Shown here in pieces: positions 18,040 through 25,843 of a stretch of DNA of 64,000 nt; the stretch's first letter is position 1, and each line of letters opens with the position of its first letter. Below the pieces are notes generated by a model. The model was not told the origin of the DNA. It saw only the letters and a list, made by a program, of their open reading frames with translations, and ran no database searches. This DNA comes from Herbinix sp. (GTDB lineage Bacteria > Bacillota > Clostridia > Lachnospirales > Lachnospiraceae), in contig JAQZBN010000005.1 of assembly GCA_029238935.1 (NCBI GenBank), positions 62,001 through 126,000 on the forward strand, written 5' to 3'. A program made the translations under genes and the position numbers.

Positions 18040-18236
18040 GACATAAACGATCCGCCCCTTTATTCAATTATAAAGGGGCGGATCATCATATCTATGTTAA
18101 GCAGCCGAATTATCTGGTAAGGTATCAAGGCAGTAATCTGTTCACACTCCACATGAGGTAAAAGGATTCGGTTGCGAAATATCAAAGATATGTATTCTAT
18201 CCTGACATTACTGCCCGCCCTGAAAAGCTATACCAA
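18040..18236 (-). ncRNA. Candidate standalone structured RNA with pseudoknot-like pairing
   Basis: Two long complementary pairs interleave in this gap between convergent genes: 18101-18110 with 18166-18175 (10 bp including one G-U) and 18129-18137 with 18207-18215 (9 bp, perfect). A minus-strand promoter (GTCACA, 17 bases, TATAAT) lies at 18243-18271 and the strong hairpin at 18049-18084 would end the transcript, giving an RNA of about 195 bases. An early GGGCGG could also pair with CCGCCC of the terminator. I do not recognise an RNA class. No convincing protein frame is present. It could instead be part of the pgi 3' UTR. Confidence 0.45.
18049..18084. terminator. Strong GC-rich hairpin between convergent transcripts
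   Basis: A perfect 15-bp stem with a 6-base loop, rich in C4/G4. Downstream T content is weak on the plus strand but better on the minus strand (GTTTATGTCTTTATTTATTT). It probably terminates the hemolysin III transcript and also the candidate minus-strand RNA. Confidence 0.7.
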
Positions 18237-18242
18237 TACTAT

Positions 18243-18271
18243 ATTATACTCTCATGTTATTATATTGTGAC
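18243..18271 (-). promoter_or_regulatory. Candidate promoter of the structured RNA
   Basis: A perfect TATAAT with GTCACA (four of six consensus bases) 17 bases upstream, 45 bases beyond the pgi stop codon. No gene follows on that strand, which supports an RNA product. Confidence 0.4.
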
Positions 18272-18315
18272 AGAAGACAAATCCAGTATTTATGAACTTT
18301 CGACTGCTTCCTTTA

Positions 18316-19668
18316 TTAATTTAATCTCTTTAATAATTCTTCTCTCTGTGCTTCAAAGCCGGGCTTTCCAAGAAGAGCAAACATGTTCTTCTTATAGCTC
18401 TCTACACCCGGTTGATCAAAAGGATTTACTCCGAGGATGTATCCACTTACACCACAAGCAAATTCAAAGAAATAGAATAACTGTCCTAAATAAAACTCAT
18501 TCTGCTCCGGAACGGTTACGATTAAGTTAGGAACATTACCATCCGTATGCGCAAGGAGTGTACCCTTCATTGCACTTTTATTAATGAAGTCTACGCTCTT
18601 ACCAGCCAGATAGTTTAATCCGTCAAGATCTATCTCTTCTTTTTCAAGTAGTATCTCTACCGAGGACTGTTCCACATTCACAACAGTTTCAAACATTGTT
18701 CTTTGTCCATCCTGAATGAACTGTCCCATGGAATGCAAATCGGTTGTGAAGTCTACGGATGCAGGGAAAATACCCTTCTGATCCTTACCTTCGCTCTCAC
18801 CAAAAAGCTGTTTCCACCATTCTGATACAAAGTGTAAAGATGGCTCATAATTAACTAAGATTTCAATGCCTTTTCCTTTTCTAAGAAGAACGTTTCTAAC
18901 CGCCGCATAGCGAACTGCATCATTCTCCTCATATGGTGTATTTAGGCAAAGCTCTCTCATGCTTGCAGCACCTTCCATCAGCTTAGTGATATCTGCTCCG
19001 CTGACAGCAATCGGAAGTAAGCCTACCGCTGTAAGTACGGAATAACGGCCACCAACATCATCCGGTACCACAAAGCTTTCATATCCTTCATTGGTTGCAA
19101 GGTTTTTTAGAGCACCAACGGCTTTATCTGTAGTAGCATAAATTCTCTTTGCAGCTTCTTCTTTTCCGTATTTCTCGTTCAATAATTTCTTAAATACACG
19201 GAACGCGATCGCTGGCTCAGTTGTTGTACCCGATTTACTTATGATATTAATTGAAAAATCTCTGTTACCGATTACCTCAATCAGATGCTTCATATAAACA
19301 CTACTGATGTTATTACCTACATAATAGATCTCTGGAGTTTTTCTGATCTCCTTAGATACTGAATTATAAAAGCTGTGTCTTAAAAATTCAATTGCAGCCC
19401 TTGCTCCCAGATAGGAACCGCCGATTCCGATTACTAACAGTACTTCGGAATCGCTTTGAATTTTCTTTGCCGCTTTTTGAATACGGTCAAATTCTTCCTT
19501 ATCATAATTTACAGGAAGATCAATCCAGCCAAGAAAGTCGTTTCCGGCTCCGGTTTTCTTTACCAGCTCCTCTTTTGCACTTTCGGCTGTTCGTTTCATC
19601 ATTTCTATTTCAGAAGCAGCAACAAAATTTTTCGCTGCTGAGAAATCAAAGGTTACCTTATTTGCCAT
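18316..19668 (-). CDS. pgi: Glucose-6-phosphate isomerase
   Basis: A 450-residue short-type phosphoglucose isomerase that interconverts glucose 6-phosphate and fructose 6-phosphate in glycolysis. Sugar-phosphate binding segments [12 protein letters not shown] and [14 protein letters not shown] are intact, as is the C-terminal [15 protein letters not shown] with the active-site Lys. Length matches clostridial and Bacillus enzymes. AAGGAG lies 8 bases before the ATG. It has its own promoter and no co-transcribed neighbour. Confidence 0.98.
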   Translation of the reverse strand: MANKVTFDFSAAKNFVAASEIEMMKRTAESAKEELVKKTGAGNDFLGWIDLPVNYDKEEFDRIQKAAKKIQSDSEVLLVIGIGGSYLGARAAIEFLRHSFYNSVSKEIRKTPEIYYVGNNISSVYMKHLIEVIGNRDFSINIISKSGTTTEPAIAFRVFKKLLNEKYGKEEAAKRIYATTDKAVGALKNLATNEGYESFVVPDDVGGRYSVLTAVGLLPIAVSGADITKLMEGAASMRELCLNTPYEENDAVRYAAVRNVLLRKGKGIEILVNYEPSLHFVSEWWKQLFGESEGKDQKGIFPASVDFTTDLHSMGQFIQDGQRTMFETVVNVEQSSVEILLEKEEIDLDGLNYLAGKSVDFINKSAMKGTLLAHTDGNVPNLIVTVPEQNEFYLGQLFYFFEFACGVSGYILGVNPFDQPGVESYKKNMFALLGKPGFEAQREELLKRLN

Positions 19669-19696
19669 ATATTACACTCCTTATCTTTTTTAATAT

Positions 19697-19725
19697 ATTT
19701 TAACAAAGGTAATCTTTTTATTCAA
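19697..19725 (-). promoter_or_regulatory. Sigma-A promoter of pgi
   Basis: TTGAAT and TAAAAT on the minus strand are separated by 17 bases and lie about 30 bases before the pgi start. Confidence 0.6.
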
Positions 19726-19759
19726 TGTTTTTATATATCATTTCATTGAATTAATCTAA

Positions 19760-20878
19760 CTAGGCAAAGAATTCTTTTAAGATATCCTCAATTAATTGGT
19801 CTTCTTGGGGATTTGTAGTGCGTCCTTTTGTCTTTGTGGATGGCTTTACTTGCTGGCGATCCTTTTCAGCAGCGATCTCTTCCAGGCCTTGCATCAGCAT
19901 TTCCATATCCTGATTCTCTTCCATCTGCGTTAATTCTTCTTCTATGCTATGTAGAACCTTCACTTTTTCCTGTTCTGTTTGTTGTTTATTCTCAACAGGC
20001 TGGCGACTTTGGTTTATCTTCTTCTTCGCTTCTGCCCGTCTCGCTTCCTGCGCCTTCATATCTTCTTCTATCCTCATGCGTTCTTCTTCCCTACGCTTTG
20101 CAGCAGCCTGTTTCTTTTCCTCTTGACGTCTTCTTTCTTCTTCTACTCGAGCTTCTTCCAGTTTCTTTTGCTCTTCGAGTCGTTTTAATTCTACTACTCG
20201 CTTTTCTTCTTCTTTTCTTCTTCTTGCTTCTCTTCTGCGATTTAATTCATCCCCTTGGGAATCAACTTTTTTCGATGAAGAAATTGCTGCCTTCTTATTT
20301 TCAACCAATTGTTCAAAATATTCCTTCCGATATTGGTCTAATTGTTCTGGGTGAAAAGCTTCCTGTTCCAATCTGACTTTACAAAAATTCTCCAAATAAT
20401 CAACCATATTCAGTTTTAAAGCCCTCTTCTTCGACGACAAATTAATACTTTTATCCACAAGTATCAACAATGCACTTGTCGAAATACCCACGGCGCTTGT
20501 CAATAGAATCAGCTGTTGTCCACATTTAAAATAGAAGCCGAAAGCCGCAGAAATAGGGACTATTAGAAGATTGAGGAGTAAAACTTGTCCACAAAAATTC
20601 TCCCACGTGGATAACATAATTCCACAGAACCGATAACGGAATACATTCTTATCCACAAAAGTATCCACATTATTCACACCTATTTTGAGTTTATAACAAG
20701 TCTCAAATTTCATCTTCAAATGTTTTACGGATTTGTTCTTTGTCGCTCCCATGTTATCCGATGCTTTTACTAACCGTTTATATACCAAATCCAGCATGAA
20801 ACGGAGGATAAAACCCAACCCGCATAAGCCAGCCATAGCATATAATATAATATTTTGCTCGAATAATTTTTGAACCAT
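19760..20878 (-). CDS. Membrane-anchored coiled-coil protein of unknown function
   Basis: I do not recognise a named family. The 372-residue protein has one membrane helix at about 9-30, two more at about 98-120 and 124-142, then a cytoplasmic-looking region with an extremely charged Arg/Glu/Lys/Ala coiled coil (about 210-300) and an acidic, Gln-rich tail ending in EDQLIEDILKEFFA. Such proteins are often structural or cell-envelope scaffolds; no enzymatic motif is seen. Its first third, at DNA level, contains a remarkable cluster of DnaA-box 9-mers. GAGAGGGG is its ribosome binding site and lies within one arm of a 12-bp hairpin. The long reverse-strand frame across the coiled coil is a by-product of codon bias. 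Confidence 0.75.
   Translation of the reverse strand: MVQKLFEQNIILYAMAGLCGLGFILRFMLDLVYKRLVKASDNMGATKNKSVKHLKMKFETCYKLKIGVNNVDTFVDKNVFRYRFCGIMLSTWENFCGQVLLLNLLIVPISAAFGFYFKCGQQLILLTSAVGISTSALLILVDKSINLSSKKRALKLNMVDYLENFCKVRLEQEAFHPEQLDQYRKEYFEQLVENKKAAISSSKKVDSQGDELNRRREARRRKEEEKRVVELKRLEEQKKLEEARVEEERRRQEEKKQAAAKRREEERMRIEEDMKAQEARRAEAKKKINQSRQPVENKQQTEQEKVKVLHSIEEELTQMEENQDMEMLMQGLEEIAAEKDRQQVKPSTKTKGRTTNPQEDQLIEDILKEFFA
20451..20678. promoter_or_regulatory. Cluster of DnaA-box sequences inside a coding region
   Basis: Six same-orientation 9-mers occur in 228 bases: TTATCCACA at 20451 and 20649 and TTATTCACA at 20670 (all fit TTATNCACA), plus TTGTCCACA at 20516 and 20585 and GTATCCACA at 20661 (one mismatch each). 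A seventh, TTATCCACG, lies on the other strand at 20606-20614. Three boxes are nearly adjacent at 20649-20678. The density resembles DnaA-titration or DnaA-box-cluster loci, but no adjacent AT-rich unwinding region typical of an origin is evident. Confidence 0.5.
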
Positions 20879-20884
20879 AAAAAT

Positions 20885-20949
20885 CCCCTCTCTTTTCCAT
20901 AATATTACAGAGATTATAGCTTATCTCTGTCTATTTGAAAAGAGAGGGG
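20885..20949 (-). promoter_or_regulatory. Hairpin overlapping the ribosome binding site of the coiled-coil gene
   Basis: CCCCTCTCTTTT (20885-20896) and AAAAGAGAGGGG (20938-20949) form a perfect 12-bp pair; inside it ACAGAGAT (20907-20914) pairs with ATCTCTGT (20923-20930). In the mRNA this would hide the GAGAGGGG ribosome binding site. A minus-strand TATAAT at 20913-20918 lies within it, so transcripts starting there would lack one arm. The switch could thus depend on which promoter is used. Confidence 0.45.
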
Positions 20950-21122
20950 AGGGGACTTTTGGTTGACACTAATGCTCGTGAAATCCAAAAATATATGAAA
21001 TTTATAATGAATCAAACTTATTTCGACAGTGAAATACACGGATTCTAAGTTACCATGTCCGTTTTTGCATGACAAAACATGGTCTTAGTTCGGAATAGCT
21101 TTTAAATAACTGATTGATTGCT

Positions 21123-22553
21123 TTATTCTTCTACCATATCCGGAAGACTAAAATAAGTATCCAGTCCGTCGTTTGGTACTTCTACCGTATAACTTTTTGT
21201 TTCGTATCCTTCTTTAATGAAGGTTAATACATGGGTTCCGATCACCTTTTTAAATTTTATCGGTGATGCACCGATATACTCACCATTAAGATAGACAGAA
21301 GCTTCCACCGGATTTTGCACATAGATAGAATGCTTTGCATCGGTAATATATTCATCACTATCCCATTCAGAATTATTAACATCTGTAGGATCTTCGGTTG
21401 TTGGACTCTCCGGATCATTCCCATTTTGCACATCAGGATTCGTACCATCCGTGACAACAGCACTGGCTTCTTCCTTCTTCCCTGCTACGGGTAAATCAAT
21501 TCTTATGGTTTTCCCTGCCTGATCAACAATTAATGTTCCCTTGTAAGTAGTATATCCTCCAAGAGAGGCTTCTACCTTATGTTCTCCGTAGGTCAATTCA
21601 ATCGCATCACTATAGGAAACCGGCTGTCCATCAATCAATAAATCCGCTCCAAAAGGAGTAATCTCAAAACGTATCCGACCCATCTTCTCTGCCAAAGGTC
21701 CTATATCATCTAAGGATACATAGGTCTCTTCATTTCTTATCACATCTACTATCTTGGTAGCACTAAAGTCTCCGTTCTCAACCGTTAGGTTGAAACTGCC
21801 TTCCCGTACTGTAATCCCTAAATCATCCGTAATCTGCTGCATTGATTCGTAACCAACTGTAATATTGGCTCCGATAAACGCTTCATAATCCTTAAGCTTC
21901 ACAACGCCATGGCCTTTGGTTACCGTGACTGACCAAACCATCTCATCCACACCCCATAGGGTAAGAACATCCTGTTCCGCTAATTGATCCACAGGAATTA
22001 AAGTATCCCCATCTATAATTACGATGTCATCATTATACTTATACTTGTTTGATGCTACTTTCATGACCTTATCCGTACGGTTAATCGATAGGTTTGTTAC
22101 TCCGACGTATTCCCATGCATCCTTGGATATGGACATAGTGATTAATTTATTATTTTCATTTTGATACCCAACACTTACGATCGTACCGATTGGAATTTGA
22201 TTGACCGTAATGACTTTACCATATTTATCGGTTACATTGCTTCCACCGGTATAGGATAAAAGCCGTATCTCTTTTGTCTCGGTATCTAATAAGGATACTT
22301 CCATTGCGTCGATATCAACGTCCTTCACAACAGCTAGCATTTCGCTGTCATAACTGTGATAGGAAAATGCCTGGATATCGTCTCCTCTTTCCGTTTTCTT
22401 TGGCAATCCTTGAGATTTTGAATGTTCCCCGGATGCGCCAAGCATCATGGAAAGCATAATAACCGATATAAACCCCAAGCCAATTAATAGACTTAAGATT
22501 GGTCTTCGATTTATGATAATCGATTTCTTTGGTTCATTCTTTTGCTGTGCCAT
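21123..22553 (-). CDS. Secreted or membrane-anchored PEGA-domain protein
   Basis: A 476-residue protein with one N-terminal membrane anchor (about 17-41) and a large extracytoplasmic part. Two PEGA domains are visible, at about 293-357 (ADLLIDGQPV, GEHKVEASLGGY) and 407-474 (ASVYLNGEYIG, GTHVLTFIKEGYETKSY), separated by an Asp/Asn/Thr/Pro-rich linker. PEGA repeats are beta-rich modules in surface and envelope proteins. The central part is unassigned but contains repeated beta-like segments with a stalk-protein look. AGAGGATCCT precedes the ATG. It follows the CotS-like gene on the same strand, 150 bases away. Confidence 0.82.
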   Translation of the reverse strand: MAQQKNEPKKSIIINRRPILSLLIGLGFISVIMLSMMLGASGEHSKSQGLPKKTERGDDIQAFSYHSYDSEMLAVVKDVDIDAMEVSLLDTETKEIRLLSYTGGSNVTDKYGKVITVNQIPIGTIVSVGYQNENNKLITMSISKDAWEYVGVTNLSINRTDKVMKVASNKYKYNDDIVIIDGDTLIPVDQLAEQDVLTLWGVDEMVWSVTVTKGHGVVKLKDYEAFIGANITVGYESMQQITDDLGITVREGSFNLTVENGDFSATKIVDVIRNEETYVSLDDIGPLAEKMGRIRFEITPFGADLLIDGQPVSYSDAIELTYGEHKVEASLGGYTTYKGTLIVDQAGKTIRIDLPVAGKKEEASAVVTDGTNPDVQNGNDPESPTTEDPTDVNNSEWDSDEYITDAKHSIYVQNPVEASVYLNGEYIGASPIKFKKVIGTHVLTFIKEGYETKSYTVEVPNDGLDTYFSLPDMVEE

Positions 22554-22703
22554 AGGATCCTCTACTGTTTCTTAATTCCACGATAAAGTAACGTATTTTC
22601 AGGCCATCACCACAAAACTACCTTTGTAGGCATAATTCGACCTTCCTATGTACCCATTATATCTTACCTGAGCATTTAATTCAATCTTAAGATTAACCCT
22701 CCC

Positions 22704-23792
22704 TTAGAGGATACTTTCCAGTCGGCGTAAGAACATCTCTTTCTTCGCATTCTGCTCTCCTATGCTGTTAAGCTTTTGAATACTGCGTCCCGATACCCAA
22801 GATTTCTTACCGTTAAAATAAAAGTTAGTAATCTTCCAGAACTTCTCCGGGTATAACAGCAGAAGGTATAATATCTTTAATTCACTCTTAGAAATCGGTT
22901 TGATCCGGTCGTAGGCTTCAATCATATTACTGCCATACATAATATCCCAATCATTTTTCTCCATCACCTTGCGCACAAATTGATAAAGATCGGCAATCTG
23001 AAGGCCAATATAAGATTTCTCAAAGTTAGTCGTAGCAAGCATGCTAGCCATACCGGCACCCAACTCTGTTGCCGAAACTGCTTGCTTATTAATCCATCCC
23101 GGTGGAATATACGTTTTTGTCATGGCCTCAGTCTTATTCTTAAGCATGATAAGATTATGGTAGGTATAATTTCCATGACAAACTCTCCTCTGCTTAATGG
23201 AATCAGCCAGCAGGGTAGGGTAATCCGATTCAGATAGTGAGAGAGCTGCCTGAATTCCCTGCTCATAAAAATCTTCATAGTAATTAAGATAGGAGGTCTC
23301 AAACTCATTCTTTTGTTTTTTGTCTCTAATATACCCCTTCACCCGTTTCAGCTCACGGTTTCGTTTGTCAAATATCTCAGTTAAATTCGTAGACAAATTA
23401 TGATCTAACTGCTCCTTGGTAAAATCGATATCCTTCATAATACAGTGAAGCCTAGCCAAGTTAGCTGTGGCTAACTCAATCTGTGAGAGTTCCTTTAAAT
23501 TACATTCTTCGCCCCAAAACCAATTCTTCATGATATATTGGCAGCCCTGAGAGTCCTCTGATATGATCTCATCCTCTAAGGTCTTAACAAATAGATCTAT
23601 GTTAGAATAGCCGTGTTGACAGAGATGTTCCTTTACTTTATGCTCAAATAGAGCCCTATTTCTAGACCCTTCAAAGCACTTGTATAATTTCAGCCCACAG
23701 TCTGTCTCAAGCAAAAAGGCACCTCTGGCTCTATATATGTTGTATATCTTAAGATGATATCTTCGCAATGCTTCCTGGCTTCTATCCTCCAC
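22704..23792 (-). CDS. CotS-family spore coat protein (kinase-like fold)
   Basis: A 362-residue protein of the CotS/YutH/YsxE family, which keeps the aminoglycoside-phosphotransferase fold and is found in the coats of Bacillus and clostridial spores. The N-lobe LKLYKCFEGSRNRALFEHKV region, the central HGNYTYHNLIM (phosphotransferase-type catalytic loop region) and the basic C-terminus fit the family. The canonical catalytic Asp of the HxD loop is replaced (HGNYTYHN), as in many CotS proteins, so kinase activity is doubtful. The GTG at 23792 follows AGGAGG by 7 bases; a TTG six codons upstream lies before that site. Probably mother-cell expressed, which is inferred from the family. Confidence 0.85.
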   Translation of the reverse strand: MEDRSQEALRRYHLKIYNIYRARGAFLLETDCGLKLYKCFEGSRNRALFEHKVKEHLCQHGYSNIDLFVKTLEDEIISEDSQGCQYIMKNWFWGEECNLKELSQIELATANLARLHCIMKDIDFTKEQLDHNLSTNLTEIFDKRNRELKRVKGYIRDKKQKNEFETSYLNYYEDFYEQGIQAALSLSESDYPTLLADSIKQRRVCHGNYTYHNLIMLKNKTEAMTKTYIPPGWINKQAVSATELGAGMASMLATTNFEKSYIGLQIADLYQFVRKVMEKNDWDIMYGSNMIEAYDRIKPISKSELKILYLLLLYPEKFWKITNFYFNGKKSWVSGRSIQKLNSIGEQNAKKEMFLRRLESIL

Positions 23793-23871
23793 AGCTAATC
23801 CTCCTAACAAATGATAATAACCGTCTCTCTAATATTATGTGATTAATACCAAATTCATGAATCAAAATAGC

Positions 23872-23905
23872 CCCAGATGAATTCATTTTTTTAAATTCAT
23901 TTGGG
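23872..23905 (-). terminator. Terminator of cca
   Basis: A 12-bp stem (CCCAGATGAATT with AATTCATTTGGG, one G-U) with a 10-base loop, followed on the minus strand by GCTATTTTG. It separates cca from the CotS-like gene. Confidence 0.6.
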
Positions 23906-24011
23906 ACTACTGTAAAGTTCCTGTTATGATTAATTATTTCATTTTTCATCATCGGATAGCTTAATAGAAACATAAAATATTACAATCAAAAATGTACAAT
24001 GCCTTATCTCT

Positions 24012-25400
24012 TTAGAGACTATCCTTTTCTGCATTCTCTGGCATAAAGTTTTTTGCAATTGCAATAAGAAGTTCCTTTTCGTTCATAGCCGGATCTTCAA
24101 TCACAATGGTAAGCAACTGTGATAGTATATCGCCCATCTGCTTTCCTGGCTTAAATCCTGCCGCAATCAGTTCCTTCCCATTGATTTTTAGTTCCTTTAA
24201 ACTAACACATTCTTCTCTATTCTTAATCTCTTCATATAGCTCCATTGCTCTGTTAAGACTATTGTATTTCTCCTGAGTTTGGTTGGGGTTTTTCCCATAG
24301 GTATCTGCTCTGTTTACTTCAAAGAGCAATTCCATATATTCTTTTCCTATCTTAGAAGCTGCTTTTCTCATCCCTGCCGGTGTCAGGACAAAACGGTAAT
24401 CATGCCACCTTATCAGATGCTCCACCGCTTCCATTGTATCATTATCAAATTTTAATCGCTTTAAGATTTTCTTTGCCGTTATAGCACCTTTTTCCTGATG
24501 TCCATAAAAATGGTCCTGTCCATCCTTACCAATGCTTTTTGTACTAGGCTTTTCAATATCATGAAGCAGCATAGTCCACTTTAAGATCGTCCGTTCCCTA
24601 GTCGGAAATCTTCCATCTTTGCTCTTTCCAGCTACTTCCCCAACCGCCTTCATTGTATGTTCTCCGACGGAATATGCGTGGTGAATATTATTCTGATCGG
24701 TTATCACCATAAGGTCAAACTCCGGCAGAATGACTTTCGTAATCCCTGTTTCATAAGCTGTCATAAGCCGGTCAGGGTGATCTGAGATCAGTAGTTTCGT
24801 TAATTCTACACGAATGCGTTCTGCACTGATATTGATTAAGAGACCCGCCTTTGCTTTCACTGCCTTCAACGTCTCTTCCTCAATTTGAAAACCCAGTTGG
24901 GCACAAAAACGCACCGCTCTTAAGATACGTAAGGCATCTTCTTCGAACCGTTCAACCGCGCTACCAACACATCGTACTACACCATTCTTCAAATCATCTA
25001 TCCCACCAAACAAATCGATGACGCCTTCTGTTTCGTTGTAAGCCATAGCATTCATCGTAAAATCCCGGCGTTTCAAATCCTCAGTTAAGCTGGAGGTAAA
25101 CGAGACCTCTTTTGGATGACGATTATCCTCATATTCTCCGTCCAGGCGGTAAGTTGTAACCTCATAATGATCTTTATCAAGAAGAACGGTGACTGTCCCA
25201 TGAATAATACCGGTATCTACGGTTCTTCGAAATAGCTTCTTAACCTCTAAGGGCTTGGCTGAAGTGGTAATATCCCAATCCTCGGGTTCTCTTCCCAGTA
25301 TCATATCCCGGACACAGCCTCCGACCGCATAAGCTTCATATCCATGGGAGGTGAGAACCTCTATAATATATTTTACCTTCTCCGGAATTTGCATCTTCAT
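24012..25400 (-). CDS. cca: CCA-adding tRNA nucleotidyltransferase with HD domain
   Basis: A 462-residue class II nucleotidyltransferase. The head domain has AVGGCVRD and EDWDITT (metal-binding Asp pair), followed by the RRDFTMNAMAY motif and the RFEEDALRILRAVRFCAQLGF neck segment typical of CCA-adding or poly(A)-type enzymes. A further HD domain (LLHDIEKPST) lies in the C-terminal half, as in many clostridial and Gram-negative homologues, giving potential phosphatase/phosphodiesterase activity. The ATG at 25400 follows AGGAGGG; the ATG 12 codons upstream has no good site. Confidence 0.95.
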   Translation of the reverse strand: MKMQIPEKVKYIIEVLTSHGYEAYAVGGCVRDMILGREPEDWDITTSAKPLEVKKLFRRTVDTGIIHGTVTVLLDKDHYEVTTYRLDGEYEDNRHPKEVSFTSSLTEDLKRRDFTMNAMAYNETEGVIDLFGGIDDLKNGVVRCVGSAVERFEEDALRILRAVRFCAQLGFQIEEETLKAVKAKAGLLINISAERIRVELTKLLISDHPDRLMTAYETGITKVILPEFDLMVITDQNNIHHAYSVGEHTMKAVGEVAGKSKDGRFPTRERTILKWTMLLHDIEKPSTKSIGKDGQDHFYGHQEKGAITAKKILKRLKFDNDTMEAVEHLIRWHDYRFVLTPAGMRKAASKIGKEYMELLFEVNRADTYGKNPNQTQEKYNSLNRAMELYEEIKNREECVSLKELKINGKELIAAGFKPGKQMGDILSQLLTIVIEDPAMNEKELLIAIAKNFMPENAEKDSL

Positions 25401-25531
25401 TCTGTGCCCTCCTATAATCGCTGCCATCCATTCCATATTTTATTTATAGTATAGCCAATATCACAGCTCAATTTCATCTATTTTTGCAACGTATCTCTGA
25501 AACTCCCGTCAATATTTCAACAGTCCGTAGT

Positions 25532-25571
25532 TTATCCACGTAATCAATCATTTTTTATATCTTTATCCACA
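25532..25571. promoter_or_regulatory. Two DnaA-box-like 9-mers upstream of cca
   Basis: TTATCCACG (25532-25540) and TTATCCACA (25563-25571) in the same orientation within a 350-base AT-rich intergenic stretch. The second is a perfect consensus box. The remainder of the gap between cca and the glycosidase holds only the terminator at 25754-25799. Confidence 0.35.
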
Positions 25572-25753
25572 GAAAATAAAAAGTCTATGGATTTCCCGGG
25601 GAGATCTTTCCTCGGTTATATCAAAATAACGTACAGATCTAGCACTTGATTAAATTGTATACTAATTTGGAACTATTGTCTAGGTCAGGAGAATATTTAC
25701 ACCAGATATCTCGATTGATAACTCATTCTTCGATATTTGTATCCTAGAGACAA

Positions 25754-25799
25754 AAAATCAGGAAGTACACCTACATTCCATAAGTGTCTTCCTGATTTT
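25754..25799 (-). terminator. Terminator of the GH2 glycosidase gene
   Basis: Twelve perfect base pairs (AAAATCAGGAAG with CTTCCTGATTTT) extended by ACAC/GTGT, with a run of six T on the minus strand. Confidence 0.85.
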
Positions 25800-25843
25800 A
25801 TTTATTGTTTAAGAAGGATTAACAATAAAACTTTTGCTATTTA

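Noticed and set aside
19828-20376. 182-codon plus-strand frame
   Set aside because: It is antisense to the charged coiled coil; the reverse of Glu/Lys/Arg codons gives an artificial Leu/Phe/Ser-rich frame.
20963-20968. Plus-strand TTGACA as a promoter
   Set aside because: No -10 element at 16-18 bases and no plus-strand gene follow.
23782-23973. 63-codon minus-strand frame between cca and the CotS-like gene
   Set aside because: It crosses the terminator of cca and has no ribosome binding site.
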